Shown here: positions 1 through 9,400 of the stretch, piece by piece | Numbering within the stretch: position 1 is the first letter of the stretch | Layout of the letters: the number at the start of each line of letters is the position of its first letter | Source: Caldilineaceae bacterium | GTDB lineage: Bacteria > Chloroflexota > Anaerolineae > Caldilineales > Caldilineaceae | DNA: 64,000 nucleotides | Direction of reading: 5' to 3' | NCBI GenBank assembly: GCA_022842065.1 | Contig: JALHQH010000022.1 | Location: forward strand, 62,001-126,000 | The notes under the pieces: generated by a model | Told to the model about the DNA's origin: nothing | Databases searched by the model: none | The model's input: only the letters and a program-made list of their open reading frames with translations | Position numbers and translations under genes: made by a program

Positions 1-1780
1 CCGAGATGTGATCCCAGGGCAAGACTTCGTCGGTCTTGCGCTCGCGGCGGGCGTACCAATCCATGTCCAGCCCAGCATCGGCAAAGGCTTGTTGCCAGGC
101 CCCAAAGTTAAAATATTCACCCCAGCCTTCGAGCTTGGCCCCCAATTCCCACGCCCGTTGGATCACGTCCGACAAGCGGCGGTCGCCACGGGTGAGGAAG
201 GCTTCGACCAGCGTCTCTTCGGGGTTATTCCACGAGAAGTTGATGCCCGGCCCGCGCAATTCGCGCTTGAGCAGGTCGATCTGGTCGCGGATCACCGCCT
301 CTTCTTCCATTGGGGCCCATTGGAAGGGGGTATGGGGCTTGGGCACCAGGGTGCTGACGCCAATGCGCACGTTGGCTTTCTTCTGCACCCGGCGACCCAC
401 CTTGAGCACCTCTTTGGAGAGATCGGCGATGGCCTGGACATCGGCCAGGGTCTGCGTCGGATGGCCGATCATAAAGTACATCTTGATCGTGGTCCAGCCA
501 CGTTTGTAGACCTCTTCTGCGGTCTGCAACAGCTCGGATGAGGCAATCGGTTTGTTGATCACATCGCGCATGCGGTCGGTGGCAGCTTCGGGGGCAAAGG
601 TAAAGCCGGAGCGGCGGCGGCCCTTTTCAAGCAGATCCATCAGGTCAACGCTAAAGCTTTCAATGCGCAGGCTGGGCAGGCCGATGCTCAACTTTTTGGC
701 CCCATGTTTTTCCATGGTACGGCGCACCAGCTCTTCCACATGGGTATAATCGCTGCTGCTCAGGCTGAGAAAGCTGACCTCTTCAAAGCCACAATGTTCG
801 ATCATTTCGTCCACCGCGGCCAGCACTTCGTCGGGTGTACGTTCGCGCACCGGGCGGAAGATCATGCCGGCCTGACAAAAGCGACAGCCGCGCGTACAGC
901 CGCGCATAATCTCAATCGAGGCGCGGTTGTGGACCACATCAATGTTGGGCACGATAAACTTCGTCACCGGCGGCGGCATCACGGTGACGACGCGCTTGAG
1001 AACTTCGGCCGGCGCGTGGGGATGATTCGGCATAATCGCCGCAATCGTTCCGTCAGCTGCGTAGCTCACATCATAAAAGGCCGGGACATAGACGCCGGGG
1101 ATACGTACTAACTTCTCCCATAGCGCATAGCGTGATGGGTGATTCGTAATTCGTGATTCGTGATTCGCCGGTGCTCTTGGGGCGCGTAATTCTTCCTCAC
1201 CTAATTCTGCCCGCCACGCCTCATACGCCGCAATCACATCAAAGATCACTTCTTCGCCTTCGCCGATGATCATGGCGTCGAAGAACGCGCTCATTGGTTC
1301 GGGATTATAGCAACCCGAGCCACCGGCAATCACCAGTGGGTGTTCAGCGGTGCGATCCGCGGCGCGCAAAGGGATGCGGGCCAGATCGAGCATGGTGAGC
1401 ACATTAGTATAGAGTTGTTCGTAGGGCAGGCTAAAGCCGATAATGTCAAATTGGTTGGCGGCGTGGCGCGTCTCCAGGCTAAAGAGCGGGATCTCGTCGC
1501 GACGCATGATCGTTTCAAAGTCGGGCCACGGGCAGTAGATCCGTTCGGCGAGCAGCGTCTCGCGGCGGTTGACCAGATCGTAGAGCACCATTAAGCCGAG
1601 GTTGGAGCCGCCCAGTTCGTAGATATCGGGAAAGGCCAGGCCAATTTTGGTCTGAATCGTGCCATCGTCCCAGGGTTTGACGATGCTGTTGAGTTCGCCG
1701 CCGGTGTAGCGGGCTGGTTTTTCCACCTTGTGGAGCACACGGTCAAGGGCGCGGGTGATCTGTTTGGGGCTCTGCAACAT
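1..1780 (-). CDS. B12-binding radical SAM protein (TIGR03960-like), C-terminus cut by window edge
   Basis: The minus strand reads openly from an ATG at 1780 to the left edge without a stop, giving about 593 residues. A good ribosome binding site (AAGGAGT, 1788-1794) precedes the ATG. The N-terminal part resembles a cobalamin-binding domain (LAFPDIYELGGSNLGL, then a GGSGCYNPEP stretch). The radical SAM cluster motif CTRGCRFC gives Cys295, Cys299 and Cys302, which would bind the 4Fe-4S cluster that cleaves S-adenosylmethionine. Further on, FAPEAATDRMRDVINK and KMYFMIGHPTQT are typical of the uncharacterised B12-binding radical SAM family TIGR03960, often found next to a DUF2344 partner. The substrate is unknown. 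Residues about 206-216 (NHESRITNHPS) are encoded by an in-frame heptamer repeat that looks inserted. The family call is firm; the function is not. Confidence 0.9.
   Translation of the reverse strand, partial: MLQSPKQITRALDRVLHKVEKPARYTGGELNSIVKPWDDGTIQTKIGLAFPDIYELGGSNLGLMVLYDLVNRRETLLAERIYCPWPDFETIMRRDEIPLFSLETRHAANQFDIIGFSLPYEQLYTNVLTMLDLARIPLRAADRTAEHPLVIAGGSGCYNPEPMSAFFDAMIIGEGEEVIFDVIAAYEAWRAELGEEELRAPRAPANHESRITNHPSRYALWEKLVRIPGVYVPAFYDVSYAADGTIAAIMPNHPHAPAEVLKRVVTVMPPPVTKFIVPNIDVVHNRASIEIMRGCTRGCRFCQAGMIFRPVRERTPDEVLAAVDEMIEHCGFEEVSFLSLSSSDYTHVEELVRRTMEKHGAKKLSIGLPSLRIESFSVDLMDLLEKGRRRSGFTFAPEAATDRMRDVINKPIASSELLQTAEEVYKRGWTTIKMYFMIGHPTQTLADVQAIADLSKEVLKVGRRVQKKANVRIGVSTLVPKPHTPFQWAPMEEEAVIRDQIDLLKRELRGPGINFSWNNPEETLVEAFLTRGDRRLSDVIQRAWELGAKLEGWGEYFNFGAWQQAFADAGLDMDWYARRERKTDEVLPWDHIS
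1134..1168. repeat. Heptamer tandem repeat inside the radical SAM gene
   Basis: On the plus strand four units in phase can be read at 1141-1168: GATTCGT, AATTCGT, GATTCGT, GATTCGC. A degenerate fifth unit (GATGGGT) lies at 1134-1140. On the coding strand the block is translated as NHESRITNHPS without breaking the frame. Confidence 0.85.
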
Positions 1781-1965
1781 TTGTTTGACTCCTTATACTT
1801 TGCTCTGACACAGCGTAAGAAAGGGGCACGGATCAGCGTGCCGCGGCTTGCCGCTGCTGTGTAACCGCAGTATCCATCGATCCACCAAGGCCATAGATTA
1901 TGGCTTGGGCGGGATTAGAACCCGCATTGGAGTGTTTACTGATTGCACGGACTAACAAGGGCACC

Positions 1966-1994
1966 ATTATAGCAGTCAATCGCTGAATACCCAA
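1966..1994 (-). promoter_or_regulatory. Probable sigma70 promoter for the radical SAM gene
   Basis: On the minus strand a perfect -10 box TATAAT (1971-1966) is preceded by a 17-base spacer and a weak -35 box TTGGGT (1994-1989). The expected leader is about 180 bases. Confidence 0.5.
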
Positions 1995-2125
1995 CTCATT
2001 GCCCACTAAACAAACGCGTACTACATTTTCCACCCCAAACCTTACGAAATCACGATCATTTGACCGATGCATTACAACTTGTGCTCATGAATAATGATCA
2101 ATGCATCCTGGTATGTCAACGCAAG

Positions 2126-2154
2126 CTGACGACAATTTACCAATTTGCTATCCT
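2126..2154 (+). promoter_or_regulatory. Possible promoter of ssb
   Basis: CTGACG (2126-2131), a 17-base spacer and TATCCT (2149-2154) each match four of six consensus bases. Transcription would begin about 45 bases before the ssb start codon. Confidence 0.35.
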
Positions 2155-2204
2155 TTTCACTGTAAACCAAGCCCAAAGCAATCAAACTCAAAGGAAAATC
2201 TACC

Positions 2205-2624
2205 ATGTTTCAACAACTTACGCTGGTCGGTCATCTGGGCGGCGATCCAGAGATGCGTTATACCGCTTCCGGGATTCCCGTCACCAATTTCAGTCTGGCC
2301 GTTTCCAAGCGGCGGACCACTGCAGAAGGCGAGTCACAAGAAAAAACGACCTGGTTTCGCGTTAGTCTCTGGCGGCGACAAGCCGAAATTGCCAGCCAAT
2401 ATCTGACCAAAGGGGCTAAGGTCATGGTGATTGGCGAGATCGATAATGCCCGCCCCTGGACCGACCGCAATGGCAATCTCCAGGCGACCGTGGAAGTGAT
2501 CGCCAACCAGTTTCGTTTTCTTGACAGCCGCAATGCCAATGGCAATGGTGCGCATGGAGACAGCGTTGAGGGCGAGTTGGAGGCGATTAGCGCCGAGGGA
2601 GAAAAAGCAGAGATTCCCTTCTAA
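2205..2624 (+). CDS. ssb: Single-stranded DNA-binding protein
   Basis: A 139-residue SSB that coats single-stranded DNA during replication, repair and recombination. The OB-fold covers about residues 3-106: it starts MFQQLTLVGHLGGDPEMRY, followed by the conserved VTNFSLAVSKR and TTWFRVSLWRRQAE segments. The Trp residues at 50 and 56 are of the kind that stack on DNA bases. A short linker ends in the acidic tail EGEKAEIPF, matching the (D/E)IPF tip that recruits partner proteins. The linker is short compared with the E. coli protein (178 residues), as is common outside proteobacteria. The start follows an AAAGGAAAATC ribosome binding site. The gene stands alone and ends before a strong intrinsic terminator. 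Confidence 0.97.
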   Translation: MFQQLTLVGHLGGDPEMRYTASGIPVTNFSLAVSKRRTTAEGESQEKTTWFRVSLWRRQAEIASQYLTKGAKVMVIGEIDNARPWTDRNGNLQATVEVIANQFRFLDSRNANGNGAHGDSVEGELEAISAEGEKAEIPF

Positions 2625-2717
2625 CTTTGTGGGCAGGTCAATCGTTCCCAGGCCCATTGGGAGATGATAAATGGAGTAAAGACGTGACGACTCCGCCGTA
2701 ACCTGAATCATTGTGAC

Positions 2718-2757
2718 AAAAAAACGCCCGACGCTGGTTAGCGTCGGGCGTTTTTTT
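2718..2757 (+). terminator. Intrinsic terminator after ssb
   Basis: The stem CGCCCGACGC (2725-2734) pairs with GCGTCGGGCG (2741-2750) around a six-base loop. It is preceded by an A tract and followed by seven Ts. Confidence 0.92.
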
Positions 2758-2803
2758 GTTGGCGGCACGGTTTTGCAGGGAGCAGCTTAGTTTGGGGTCA
2801 AGC

Positions 2804-2871
2804 CGTGTGCGTCGCACTGGTCAAGCACTATTTCGTCGCCCCGATCGCGTACGACCAGTGCGACGCACACG
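2804..2871. repeat. Perfect inverted repeat, 19-base arms, copy 1 of a dispersed family
   Basis: The arms at 2804-2822 and 2853-2871 are perfectly complementary and flank a 30-base spacer. Their core GTGCGTCGCACTG recurs in a second inverted repeat at 32966-33031, so this is a dispersed repeat rather than a gene-specific terminator. It lies in the 365-base gap between ssb and the lipase-like gene, which otherwise holds the ssb terminator and an extended -10 promoter. Confidence 0.85.
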
Positions 2872-2944
2872 AGTGGCGCAAAAACTCGCCCCAAAGTCAG
2901 ATACACCGGCTTTGCCACAACCGCCGCCCTACCGCTGCGTATTG

Positions 2945-2953
2945 TGGTATAAT
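2945..2953 (+). promoter_or_regulatory. Extended -10 promoter for the lipase-like gene
   Basis: TGG directly followed by TATAAT (2948-2953) is an extended -10 element. No good -35 box lies at the right distance, as is usual for this promoter class. The predicted start near 2960 argues for translation beginning at 2972 or 2990. Confidence 0.55.
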
Positions 2954-2989
2954 AAATCACAATCGTTACCAATGAACTGTAAAGTAGGC

Positions 2990-3634
2990 ATGCTGGTGGA
3001 AAACACAACCATTCTGGTCCCTGGTTTTAATGATGACACGCGCATTTTGCAGCCACTTGTCAACTATCTAGAACAGGAAAGGTTGCAGCCACTGGCGCTG
3101 TCACCACAGCCAAGCAATGGGGCCGCCTCGATTGCAAGCTTGGCCCAGCAGCTCGCGTGCCTGATCGAACAACAGGTGCCGGCCAAGCAACGGCTCAATT
3201 TGGTCGGTTTTAGCATGGGCGGCTTGATCTGCCGGGTCTACTTGCAACAATTAGGGGGGGCCGCCCGCAGCGACCGCTTAATTACAGTGGCAACGCCCCA
3301 TCAGGGGACGTGGAGTGCTTATAGTTACAACCGACCAGCCTGTATTGAAATGCGACCGGGCAGTCAGTTTCTAGCGGGGCTGAATCGCGATCTCAGCGCG
3401 CTACAGACGCTGGCGGTTACTTCAATCTGGACACCTTTTGATATTACGATTATCCCTTCGATCAATTCGTATCTTGCAGTGGGCGACTGTCTCGCGATCC
3501 TCTCGCCCTTTCACCAGACCATGCTGATGGATGGGCGGATACAACGTGTCATTGCTGATACAATTCGGCGGCCAGCAACAGTGTCGGTGCCAGCCAATCA
3601 ACCGCAACAACCGGCGACTGACGGCTACCATTGA
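2990..3634 (+). CDS. Alpha/beta hydrolase, small triacylglycerol lipase-like
   Basis: A 214-residue alpha/beta hydrolase, probably a lipase or esterase acting on lipid or ester substrates. The nucleophile elbow GFSMGG puts the catalytic serine at residue 75. Plausible acid and base are Asp151 (TPFDIT) and His175 (SPFHQ). The N-terminal VPGFNDD would contribute the oxyanion hole. No signal peptide is evident, so it is likely cytoplasmic. The frame is open from 2756, but those upstream codons cross the inverted repeat and the predicted promoter. The start is therefore placed at ATG 2990, with ATG 2972 an alternative. The C-terminal 20 residues are Pro/Gln-rich and look unstructured. Confidence 0.8.
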   Translation: MLVENTTILVPGFNDDTRILQPLVNYLEQERLQPLALSPQPSNGAASIASLAQQLACLIEQQVPAKQRLNLVGFSMGGLICRVYLQQLGGAARSDRLITVATPHQGTWSAYSYNRPACIEMRPGSQFLAGLNRDLSALQTLAVTSIWTPFDITIIPSINSYLAVGDCLAILSPFHQTMLMDGRIQRVIADTIRRPATVSVPANQPQQPATDGYH

Positions 3635-3695
3635 CTACTATTGACTACCACAGGCGTGAGCGTTACCAGACATTAGTTGTGCCACGCACGTTGTC

Positions 3696-4829
3696 TTAAT
3701 AGCTGCCCTTGACGCGAAAGACATCGATCAGGCCATCAAATCCTTTAAATTTACAGGGCCCCATTGGCTGAATCACCCCATCGGCCAACTGAAGCGCGTC
3801 AAGATCAAGCAAGCCATAAGTGGCCTTACTGATCAGAATGTCGCCTGGTTCACTGGTTTCCTCTAGGCGTTTGGCCAGATTCACGGCATCACCAATCGCG
3901 GTATAGTTAAGCAAGCGAGGCATACCGATATTACCTACCACCGCCTCACCGGTGTGAATGCCGACCCGAATATTCATCGGGACTTTATGGGTGCGGTTTT
4001 TCAGCATTAACTGCTGATACATGTCGAGTGCAGTCCGCAATGCTCTGGTCGCATGATCGGGCTGGGGCGTCGGTACATTGAAGAGCGCCATAAAGCCATC
4101 GCCCATAATTTTGTCCATATAGCCCCCATGCTCAAAAACGGCTGAGCCCAAGGCGGCGAAGTAATCATTCAGCAGTTGCAGCAAGTCATCGGCGGTCAAG
4201 TTCTGTGCGGTTGGGGTCGAGTTACAAAAGTCCATAAACATAATGGTGACGACCTGACGCTCACCGCCCAAGCTGGGCAAGGAAGAGCTGGCCATTAGAC
4301 TTTCGACTAGTGGTGCAGACATGTAGCGGCGCAACTTCTCATTGGCGGCGATCAATTGCTCTTGTAGCGAGCTGTTATGCCGGCGCAGATGCACTTTGTC
4401 CATCACCTGGCGGATGTGCATCCGAATTGTCTTGAGTTTGAAGGGTTTGGGGATATAGTCATCTGCCCCGCTCAACATAGATTTGACGGCCAATTGCTCA
4501 GAGGTCAGGGCACTCACCATGATCACACCGGCGAGCCGATCCCGGCGCCGGATCTCCTGCAAAACGCCAAGACCATCGATCTTAGGAATGACGACGTCAA
4601 GCAACACGAGATCAGGGCGTGTGCTTTCAAACATTTCGATGGCCTGCAAACCATCTGCCGCTTCGAAGACCTCATGCCCATCTGCCTGTAGAATCTTGCG
4701 TACAAGCTGTAATGTGCCTGGTTCATCATCAACAAGTAAGATGCGAAAGGTCTCAGTAGATGGATTTATGTTGGACGAACTAAAGAGAGATGTGTTTAAT
4801 GGATCCATGGAATGTTCCACAAACTTCAT
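3696..4829 (-). CDS. Response regulator with class III adenylate/guanylate cyclase output domain
   Basis: A 377-residue protein that likely makes cyclic nucleotide in response to phosphorylation. The receiver domain spans about residues 28-145: acidic pair Asp34/Asp35, phospho-acceptor Asp78 (LLDVVIPK) and Lys128 (PKPF). A short helical linker follows (HNSSLQEQLIAANEKLRRYM). The class III cyclase domain spans about 190-375. It has the two metal-binding aspartates Asp200 (FMDFCNST) and Asp244 (IMGDGF), a likely base-binding Lys240, and the AIGDAVNLAKRLE segment with the transition-state Asn/Arg. All key residues appear intact, so it should be active. It is transcribed divergently from a GAF-domain gene across a 120-base gap. 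ATG 4808 is an alternative start. No kinase is encoded nearby. Confidence 0.92.
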   Translation of the reverse strand: MKFVEHSMDPLNTSLFSSSNINPSTETFRILLVDDEPGTLQLVRKILQADGHEVFEAADGLQAIEMFESTRPDLVLLDVVIPKIDGLGVLQEIRRRDRLAGVIMVSALTSEQLAVKSMLSGADDYIPKPFKLKTIRMHIRQVMDKVHLRRHNSSLQEQLIAANEKLRRYMSAPLVESLMASSSLPSLGGERQVVTIMFMDFCNSTPTAQNLTADDLLQLLNDYFAALGSAVFEHGGYMDKIMGDGFMALFNVPTPQPDHATRALRTALDMYQQLMLKNRTHKVPMNIRVGIHTGEAVVGNIGMPRLLNYTAIGDAVNLAKRLEETSEPGDILISKATYGLLDLDALQLADGVIQPMGPCKFKGFDGLIDVFRVKGSY

Positions 4830-4949
4830 TTTGATGGTACGATTTTTGACGACAACGACCGTTAAATTTACTATTACCTTAATTTAAGATTATACAACAT
4901 CAGGCGTATGTAGTGAAGTACAAAAAACCAAGGATTTTTTAGCGCTGCA

Positions 4950-6188
4950 ATGATGCAAGAAGATGCGTCCTTTTCCCGATCAAGTGATAGTACCATATTA
5001 ACGCTTTTTCAGCGCGTGCTTGAGATCGCCGAAGCCTTTGATGCTTGTACGACTGAGAATCTGATCACGCTCAATACCCAGTTGCCGCCGCCAAATACGA
5101 AAGTGGAAGGGCAGCAGGCAAACGCGTTACAACAGCTACAACGCTGGCAAGCTTACCACACCCAAAGCCAAGAACTGAAGCGGATACTCGGTATTCTCCA
5201 CCAGCAACTCATTCAGATGAATTTGTTGTACAGTATCAATGATCTCTATGGTAACCGTGTAAGCAAAGATCAGGTAATTGAAACCGCACTGGAAGCGCTT
5301 TGGCAAAAAAAACCATTACGTTTTGCGGTGGTGGTTCTAGGCGAAAGCGAGTTGGGTCCCTATAGCTATCAGAAGTTGCGCGGGGTCGCCGAAGCTTGGC
5401 ACTATCTAAACCAGGAGTGCCCTTTCCCTCTATGGGGGGTTTTGGCGCGCGCGCTCTTACCGCGGCTGGATCCAAACGAGGGTGATTATCTGGTCATCAA
5501 CAATGTAGCGGAAGCCAAACGGCCGCTGCTGGAAGAATTCCCCTGGATGCCGCTAGATGGCTCGTTGATGATTTTGCCCTTACGCGCAGAGGAACAGGTC
5601 GCGGGCGCGATTCTACTGGGACATAGCACAGCCAATGCCTTCGTCGATCCACAATTGTGTGCCGATTACCACCTTATCGCGCATCACACCGCGCGGGTGC
5701 TGCAACTTGCGCAAATGCACCAAGAATTAAACGAACGCTCTAACCAACTGCTCAGCTTGCAGCTCTTTACCAAGTCAATTGCCAATGCTTATGATTATGA
5801 TAAGCTAGTCGATGTCATCATTGAAGGCATCTTTGAGGCATTGGGGCGAGTGGATGTGTCGATCATTTTGAATGAACAGCTCTGGCACAAGGGCGTCAAT
5901 GGGGAAGCAGCAATCCCACCCCATGTCCGCCGCATTATTGATTGGGCCATGCAGGCGGGGCAACCAATTTTCTATGAACCGGATGATACCTCCGGCAGCT
6001 TAGAACGGTTTTATTACAACGAGTCTGGTCATGCCCTGATTGTGCCACTTGTCCGCAATGAACGTACTTTGGGTGTGATCCAGATCCTTTCGCACAACAA
6101 CATCCGGCGCTTTGAAGATGGGGACCTGATTGTGTTGCGGACCATTGCCAACTGTACAGCCGTTATCCTGGAGGGAATGTCAGCCTGA
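4950..6188 (+). CDS. GAF-domain sensor protein
   Basis: A 412-residue cytoplasmic protein with an N-terminal helical region (about 1-100) and probably two GAF-like small-molecule-binding domains. The first is at about 105-255 (segment MILPLRAEEQVAGAILLGHS). The second is at about 275-410 (LIVPLVRNERTLGVIQILSHNN, ending in FEDGDLIVLRTIANCTAVILEG, a classic GAF C-terminal helix). No kinase, cyclase, EAL/GGDEF or DNA-binding output domain follows, so it is a stand-alone sensor or partner subunit. Its divergent neighbour is a receiver-cyclase, suggesting that the two share regulation or act together. The ligand is unknown. Confidence 0.8.
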   Translation: MMQEDASFSRSSDSTILTLFQRVLEIAEAFDACTTENLITLNTQLPPPNTKVEGQQANALQQLQRWQAYHTQSQELKRILGILHQQLIQMNLLYSINDLYGNRVSKDQVIETALEALWQKKPLRFAVVVLGESELGPYSYQKLRGVAEAWHYLNQECPFPLWGVLARALLPRLDPNEGDYLVINNVAEAKRPLLEEFPWMPLDGSLMILPLRAEEQVAGAILLGHSTANAFVDPQLCADYHLIAHHTARVLQLAQMHQELNERSNQLLSLQLFTKSIANAYDYDKLVDVIIEGIFEALGRVDVSIILNEQLWHKGVNGEAAIPPHVRRIIDWAMQAGQPIFYEPDDTSGSLERFYYNESGHALIVPLVRNERTLGVIQILSHNNIRRFEDGDLIVLRTIANCTAVILEGMSA

Positions 6189-6221
6189 TTTTGCCAACAT
6201 CAAGACGATCATGCGCCTTCT

Positions 6222-6249
6222 TGCAACTCAGATAAAATAGGTTACAATT
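6222..6249 (+). promoter_or_regulatory. Probable sigma70 promoter of the subtilase gene
   Basis: TTGCAA (6222-6227), a 16-base spacer and TACAAT (6244-6249) form a reasonable promoter. It would give a leader of about 150 bases before the start at 6405. Confidence 0.5.
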
Positions 6250-6404
6250 AACAGCGCAACCCTACACAAATTAGCAAAGGATTGATCTCGTCGTTGCAAC
6301 CCTCGCGACGACAAGCGTGTGCAACAGCCTAACGGCACTTGCCGATTCAAACCGAACAGTTCTCAATTTCAACACATTCATCATAGTCTAAGGAGAATTT
6401 CTAC

Positions 6405-9400
6405 ATGGCGAGCACAAAGTATCTGCGCGTCCTGGCCATCATGATGACGTTCGCTTTACTCTGGACGCCGTTGGCCCAGGTCGCGAACGCAATGCCGGCC
6501 AGCGTTGAAGAGGATAGCCGGCCTGTCGTTGCCGCATCTAATCGGCTGATTGTTGAGCTTGAATCACCCCCGTTGGCAGCAGCCTTTCGTAGTGAAGTAA
6601 GTGCGGCGGCGGTCAACGGCAAGTTGGATGCCAATGTACCGGCAGCGCAAGCTTATATCAATCAATTACAGGCAGAACAGGCGGCGTTTGTCAGCACGAT
6701 GCAATCGACCGTGGCGGGCGCAACGGTCGCCAACTTTATCAATGAAAGCGGCTTTAGCGAAGCAGCAACCTATCAGGTGGTCTTCAATGGCCTTGCCATT
6801 GATGTCGGGCCAAACGATCGCGACCAATCGCTCATCCAACTCGCGAAATTGCCCGGTGTTAAAAATGTCTATCTGGACCAGCCCTATTACACCCAACTTT
6901 ATACCAGCACAGCCTTGATCAATGCGCCGGTGTTGTGGAATCAGTTGGGTGGTCAGGCCGGGGCCGGCTCCGGGGTCAAAGTGGCTTCAATGGATGGTGG
7001 TGTTCACCACGCCGCCCCCATGATGGATGGTACGGGCTATAACTATCCGCCCGGCTATGGTCCCAATGGCCTTGGCTTAACTGCGAACAACAATGGCAAA
7101 ATCATTGCCTCGCGCGCCTACTTCCGCCCTTGGGATCCACCCGCAGTTGGGGATGAGAATCCTTGGCCCGGCGAGAATGGCACCGAACATGGGATGCATA
7201 CTTCTTCGACCGCCGCCGGCGATGTGGTCACGGCAACCTATAATGGCTTTAACGTAGGCGAGATGAGTGGCGTGGCCCCCAAGGCATATGTGATGAGCTA
7301 TCGCGTCTTTTACGAGAGCGTCACGGCCAATGGTTCTTTCTACACGGCAGAAGGGATTGCCGCACTGGAAGATATTGTGCTTGACGGTGCCGACGTTGTC
7401 AACAATTCGTGGGGCGCTGGCCCTGGCAGCACGGGTGGCCCCTTTGATCCGCTCGACCAGGCGCTGATCAATGCGGTCAACGCTGGCATTTTTGTCTCAA
7501 TGTCCAATGGCAACGCTGGTCCTGGCTCCGGCACGGGCGATCATCCATCGCCAGACTACATCAACGTGGCCGCCAGCACGACCAGCGGGACACTGGCTTC
7601 TGGTCGGGTCAGCGTACCCAACGAGCCGACCCTGCAAGAAATTGCTTTTGCCACTGCCAGTTTTGGTGCACCACTCTCCATTGGCCAAGTGCAAAACTAT
7701 AATTACCTGCCTGCCCTTACGGTTGCGCCCACTAACGTCGAGGGCTGCAATGCGTTTCCCGCGAATGCGTTTGACGGGAAAGCCGCGCTCATCATGCGTG
7801 GCAGCTGTGAGTTTGGCGTCAAGGTGCTAAATGCTGAGCAGGCTGGTGCCGATTTTGTTGTCGTTTACAACAATCCAGCCAATGGCAATGGTCTCATCAA
7901 TATGGGGCCAGGCGAGGTCGGTAATCAGGTGACCATTTCCTCGATCTTTATTGGCAATACCAATGGCGATGCGCTGGTCACACTCTTTACAAACCAGGGA
8001 GCCGCGGCCGCCATCTTGCGCGTCGATACCACGGCCTTCCAGGCCGGCAACGATCCGGACCAAATCATTAACTTTAGTAGCCGTGGTCCCGGTGTTGGCG
8101 GCACGCTGAAACCAGACATTGCTGCGCCAGGGGTCAATATCCTGGCGCAAGGCTATACCGAAGGCGTGACCGGCGAAGCACGCCACCTTGGCTATGGGCA
8201 AGCTTCAGGCACCTCGATGGCGGCCCCTCATGTGGCCGGCGCGGCGGCGCTCGTGAAACAAGCCCATCCGAATTGGTCGCCGGCCTGGATCAAGTCGGCG
8301 TTGATGTCCACCTCGAAATATATGGACATGTATCTTGATGACGGTGAAACCCCAGCCCAACCACTCGATATGGGTGCGGGTCGCCTTGATCTGACCCGCG
8401 CTAGTAACCCTGGGGTGATCCTCGATCCGCCGAGCCTGAGCTTTGGCTACATGATCAGCGGCACGCAGAAGACGATTAGCGTCACACTGACCAGTGTTGC
8501 CACTGGGACAGAGACCTACAATCTGAGTACGCTTTACACTGGTGGTGGCTTTACCCAAACCACAACGTTAGCTGGCTATACAGTCAATCCAACGGCCGTC
8601 ACACTGGCCAGCGGGGAGACCAAAACGGTCCAGGTGACCTTTAATACCGTTGCCGGGTCGGGCTTGGGAGATAACCAGGGCTATCTCATCTTGGATGGGG
8701 CCGGCCACGACGCGCACATGGCAGCTTGGGCACGGGTGACACCGGCCTTGCCGCTGGCCGATGTGCTCATCATCGACAATGATTTCAGCGACGAAATCGG
8801 TGCGAACGACTACCGCTGGTACTATACGAACACGCTCGACGAGCTTGGGTATGACTATAACGTTGTCAGCACCAGCGATGGGGTGGGCAACCCCACCACC
8901 ATTCCCGACGCGGCCACCCTTGCCGGCTACCGCGCGATCATCTATTTCACTGGTGACAACTTCCGCAGCAATGGTACCTTCAGCGTCTCGACTGGCCTGA
9001 CCGCACTCGATATGGATCGCCTGGTCGAATATCTGAACCAAGGCGGCACAGTGATTGCCATGGGGCAGGATCTGTCCGCGGTGTTAGGTGCCGATGAAAC
9101 TGATTCCGGCAATGCCCACTTCTTCTACACACCGCTGCTCGGTGCCAACTGGATCCAAGACAGTGTTTCCGACGGGATAGCCCCCGAGCATTATATTGTC
9201 GAAACCCAAGAAGCGCCACCGGTGCTTAATGGCGTCACTGTTGATCTGACCCGCCCACGCGCGTTCAAGGCAACGGGTGTGCTCTCCGGCACACAAGAAG
9301 TACCACCGGTAAACACCTTGACGACCGGCGAGTTCGCGATCTTCCATGATCTCGACCGTGAATACACCGAATTCTCCGTAACGGTTACCCCATCGACGAC

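Larger units (their letters stand above)
1781..2204. other. Intergenic region between divergent radical SAM gene and ssb
   Basis: This 424-base stretch holds the leader of the minus-strand radical SAM gene and the promoter region of ssb. The minus-strand leader (about 185 bases from the predicted start) contains a T-arm-like hairpin: five-base stem GCGGG/CCCGC around the loop TTCTAAT, at about 1910-1926. No matching acceptor or anticodon arm is present. A 79-codon open frame at 1833-2072 shows no recognisable domain and overlaps this hairpin, so it is not called as a gene. Confidence 0.6.

Noticed and set aside
8..1111. Several plus-strand open frames (for example 8-541 and 704-1111)
   Set aside because: They lie opposite the radical SAM gene, whose motifs are clear; the plus-strand products are low-complexity and lack domains.
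1905..1980. Possible tRNA gene on the minus strand
   Set aside because: A T-arm-like hairpin is present, but no matching acceptor stem, anticodon arm or D-arm can be drawn.
1833..2072. Open frame of 79 codons on the minus strand
   Set aside because: It has no recognisable domain or ribosome binding site, and it overlaps the promoter and hairpin of the radical SAM leader.
2756..2989. Longer N-terminus for the lipase-like gene
   Set aside because: The extra codons run through the terminator tail, an inverted repeat and the predicted extended -10 promoter.
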